Origin: Gloeophyllum trabeum ATCC 11539
Taxonomy: Eukaryota; Basidiomycota; Agaricomycetes; Gloeophyllales; Gloeophyllaceae
Assembly: GCF_000344685.1 (NCBI RefSeq)
Contig: NW_006920411.1
Location: forward strand, 218,614 to 282,613
Reading direction: 5' to 3'
Length of the DNA stretch: 64,000 nt
How positions within the stretch are numbered: position 1 is the first letter of the stretch; each line of letters starts with the position of its first letter. Below are positions 62,428-64,000 of the stretch, piece by piece. The notes below the pieces were generated by a model, which ran no database searches, was not told where the DNA came from, and saw only the letters and a list, made by a program, of their open reading frames with translations. The position numbers and the translations under genes are program-made.

Positions 62428-63963
62428 TTAGTTAAAACACTTCTCAAAATCCCCCTCCCCATCACTCCTCGCGTACGCCTGACTCTCTACAAACCGCCCA
62501 AGCTCGCACAACCCCGTCCCATCTCCACAAAACTCGAGCGGCTGCACCGCATCGTTCACCAAAATCCTGACATGCTCCTGTCCGACACACGCCAGCCTCT
62601 CCACCGCCATCCGCGCCGAGAACGGCACAATATGCGTCGTGAGCCACGTCCGATCCGGATCCGGCTGCCGCGGGTCCAGCGGCGCGGACTGCTTGAACAG
62701 TCCCATGGCGGCAAAGATCGCCACCATCTCGTTGTCGTGCGAGAAGTCCGCGTAGATCGTGCGGTCCAGCGGGAACGTCGCGCGCGACGAGTCGAGCGTT
62801 GAGTTGGTCTGCGTGTGATCCTGTACTGGCTGTCCCGTGAGCCGTGCGAGGAGCTCGTTGATGTAGCCGACACCTTGAACGGGACCGAGTGGCTGCCCGT
62901 ACCTGCAATTCAATTAGCGCACAGCACTGTAGGGATGAGGGAGAAGAACGCATACCCAGTACCGTAGTATTTATCCAAGTCCCCCATGTATTCAAACCCC
63001 GCAAACTCCTCATCAGTGAAGAGCCTACAGAACGCGCTCGTGTTCTCCTTTGCGACGGACTCAAAGGGGCACAACGTCATGATGTTGTACGTGTCGACGT
63101 CAGTGAGATTCGCCCCTGGTGCACCAGCGTTCAATCGCGCCGTGATATTGGGCGCGAAGACCGACAGCCACGCGTCTGTTTGAGCGTCATTGCTACCAGC
63201 CTTAGGGCACATGGCATCGTCGAGGGTGTCGTTCAGCTGCATAGTCAATAAGAACATAATCAATTCATCAGAAGAGTGTATACGCACGGATTCATCGATG
63301 ATGACAGATACTTTTGGGGCGTATAGACCTCCGTTAGCGTGTGCAAATCCTGTAAAGCCTATCATCAGAAAGCTAGCATCGATACATGTCACACCACTAT
63401 TACCTGCTGTCCAATTGGAAGCTGAATCCACCACTCGTGTCGAGCCGGACGCGCGCACGAACGGTATACTGCTCTCATTTACAAGGCCAGCATATCGCTG
63501 GTACACGGCTTGACCAGCTTCAAAGGATCTTAAGCCAGTCAGTCCCAGCGCGAGTCTCAACCTCGACCACTTACTGGGTGGCACCAAGACCAACGAGGTC
63601 GTCCGTGCCCAGGTCGTACTTGAACATTTTGAGGAAGCGTAAGCTGGGATCCGTGTATGTTTGTACGGACTGCAGCTTGGCCAGCGCAGAGGTAAGGCGT
63701 TGAGCCGCACCTGAGGTAGGATACCTCGCTCCGTGCCGCTGGATCTTCACAATTGTTCAGTTGCCGAAAGTGGTCCATTCCGTATGCGTACTTACAATAT
63801 TGACCTTGGTTTTGTTTCAGTACAGGCCCATCGCGTTCGGTTGAGATACTCACCTGCGTTACACTGCATCCCTGTGGCGGAGTTACATACTCCTCAACAG
63901 CATACCATGGCGAGTACTGGGCCCAATCCCGAAAGTTATCCGGCAACTCGGGCAAAGCCAGCA
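62428..63963 (-). CDS. Histidine acid phosphatase, phytase type (5' end outside window)
   Basis: Exons (minus) that keep phase: 63854-63963, 63796-63804 (9 bases), 63575-63744, 63404-63528, 63288-63349, 62956-63236, 62428-62902. The signal-peptide exon lies beyond the window, so the gene is partial. The 9-base exon encodes Val-Asn-Ile and directly precedes IQRHGARYPTSG, the catalytic RHG motif of the histidine acid phosphatases. Later come LNDTLDDAMCP, the HD proton-donor site in YADFSHDNEM and conserved cysteines near the C-terminus. It should be secreted and release phosphate from phytate or other phosphate esters. All catalytic residues in view are intact. Confidence 0.9.
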
Positions 63964-64000
63964 CTAAGCTAGTGCCCTCTGCAGAATAACTCCAAGCCTT

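Overview
The window is nuclear DNA of a filamentous basidiomycete, most likely an Agaricomycete and plausibly a wood- or litter-decaying polypore. The evidence is genes broken by many 45-70 bp GT-AG introns, tight gene spacing, a secreted plant-cell-wall enzyme set (three GH16, two GH28, one cellobiose-dehydrogenase-type flavoenzyme), and fungal-specific housekeeping genes (CHS5 exomer subunit, NCS2 purine permease, phytase). All gene models were built by hand from reading frame, splice signals and remembered family alignments; where exon lengths keep phase across every junction I treat the model as strong.

Layout. 1-10 kb is repeat-rich and nearly gene-free: a MITE-like element with perfect 21-bp inverted ends, then a complete Ty1/copia element (477-bp LTRs, 5-bp target duplication, intact 1542-codon polyprotein) that seems to sit inside an older element. 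At 10.8-14.4 kb is a six-exon SMP/C2 (tricalbin/Mug190-like) gene. 15-21 kb holds two members of an uncharacterised gene family and an 892-bp duplication on both sides of an N gap. From 21.1 to 44.3 kb genes are dense: GH16, an auxilin-like J protein, a heme-less CDH-like dehydrogenase, VPS41, CHS5, CDK8, a class I histone deacetylase, an F-box protein, a DUF1989 protein and a putative 3-methyladenine-glycosylase-like protein. 44.7-53 kb is a carbohydrate-enzyme block: two tandem GH16 genes and two divergent GH28 genes. 53.6-57.8 kb holds an inverted pair of a second uncharacterised family, one intact (740 aa) and one decayed. The end carries an NCS2 urate/xanthine-type permease and a phytase that runs off the window.

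How the genes work together. The enzymes at 21, 27, 44-48 and 48-53 kb would be secreted to attack beta-glucans, cello-oligosaccharides and pectin; phytase and the purine permease would gather phosphate and nitrogen. VPS41, auxilin-like, tricalbin-like and CHS5 proteins act in membrane traffic and contact sites; CDK8 and the deacetylase act in transcription. The least explained content is the set of lineage-specific genes sharing a Pro-Gly-x-Gly-Arg-Thr-Leu-Asp type motif at five loci, two of them pseudogenes.
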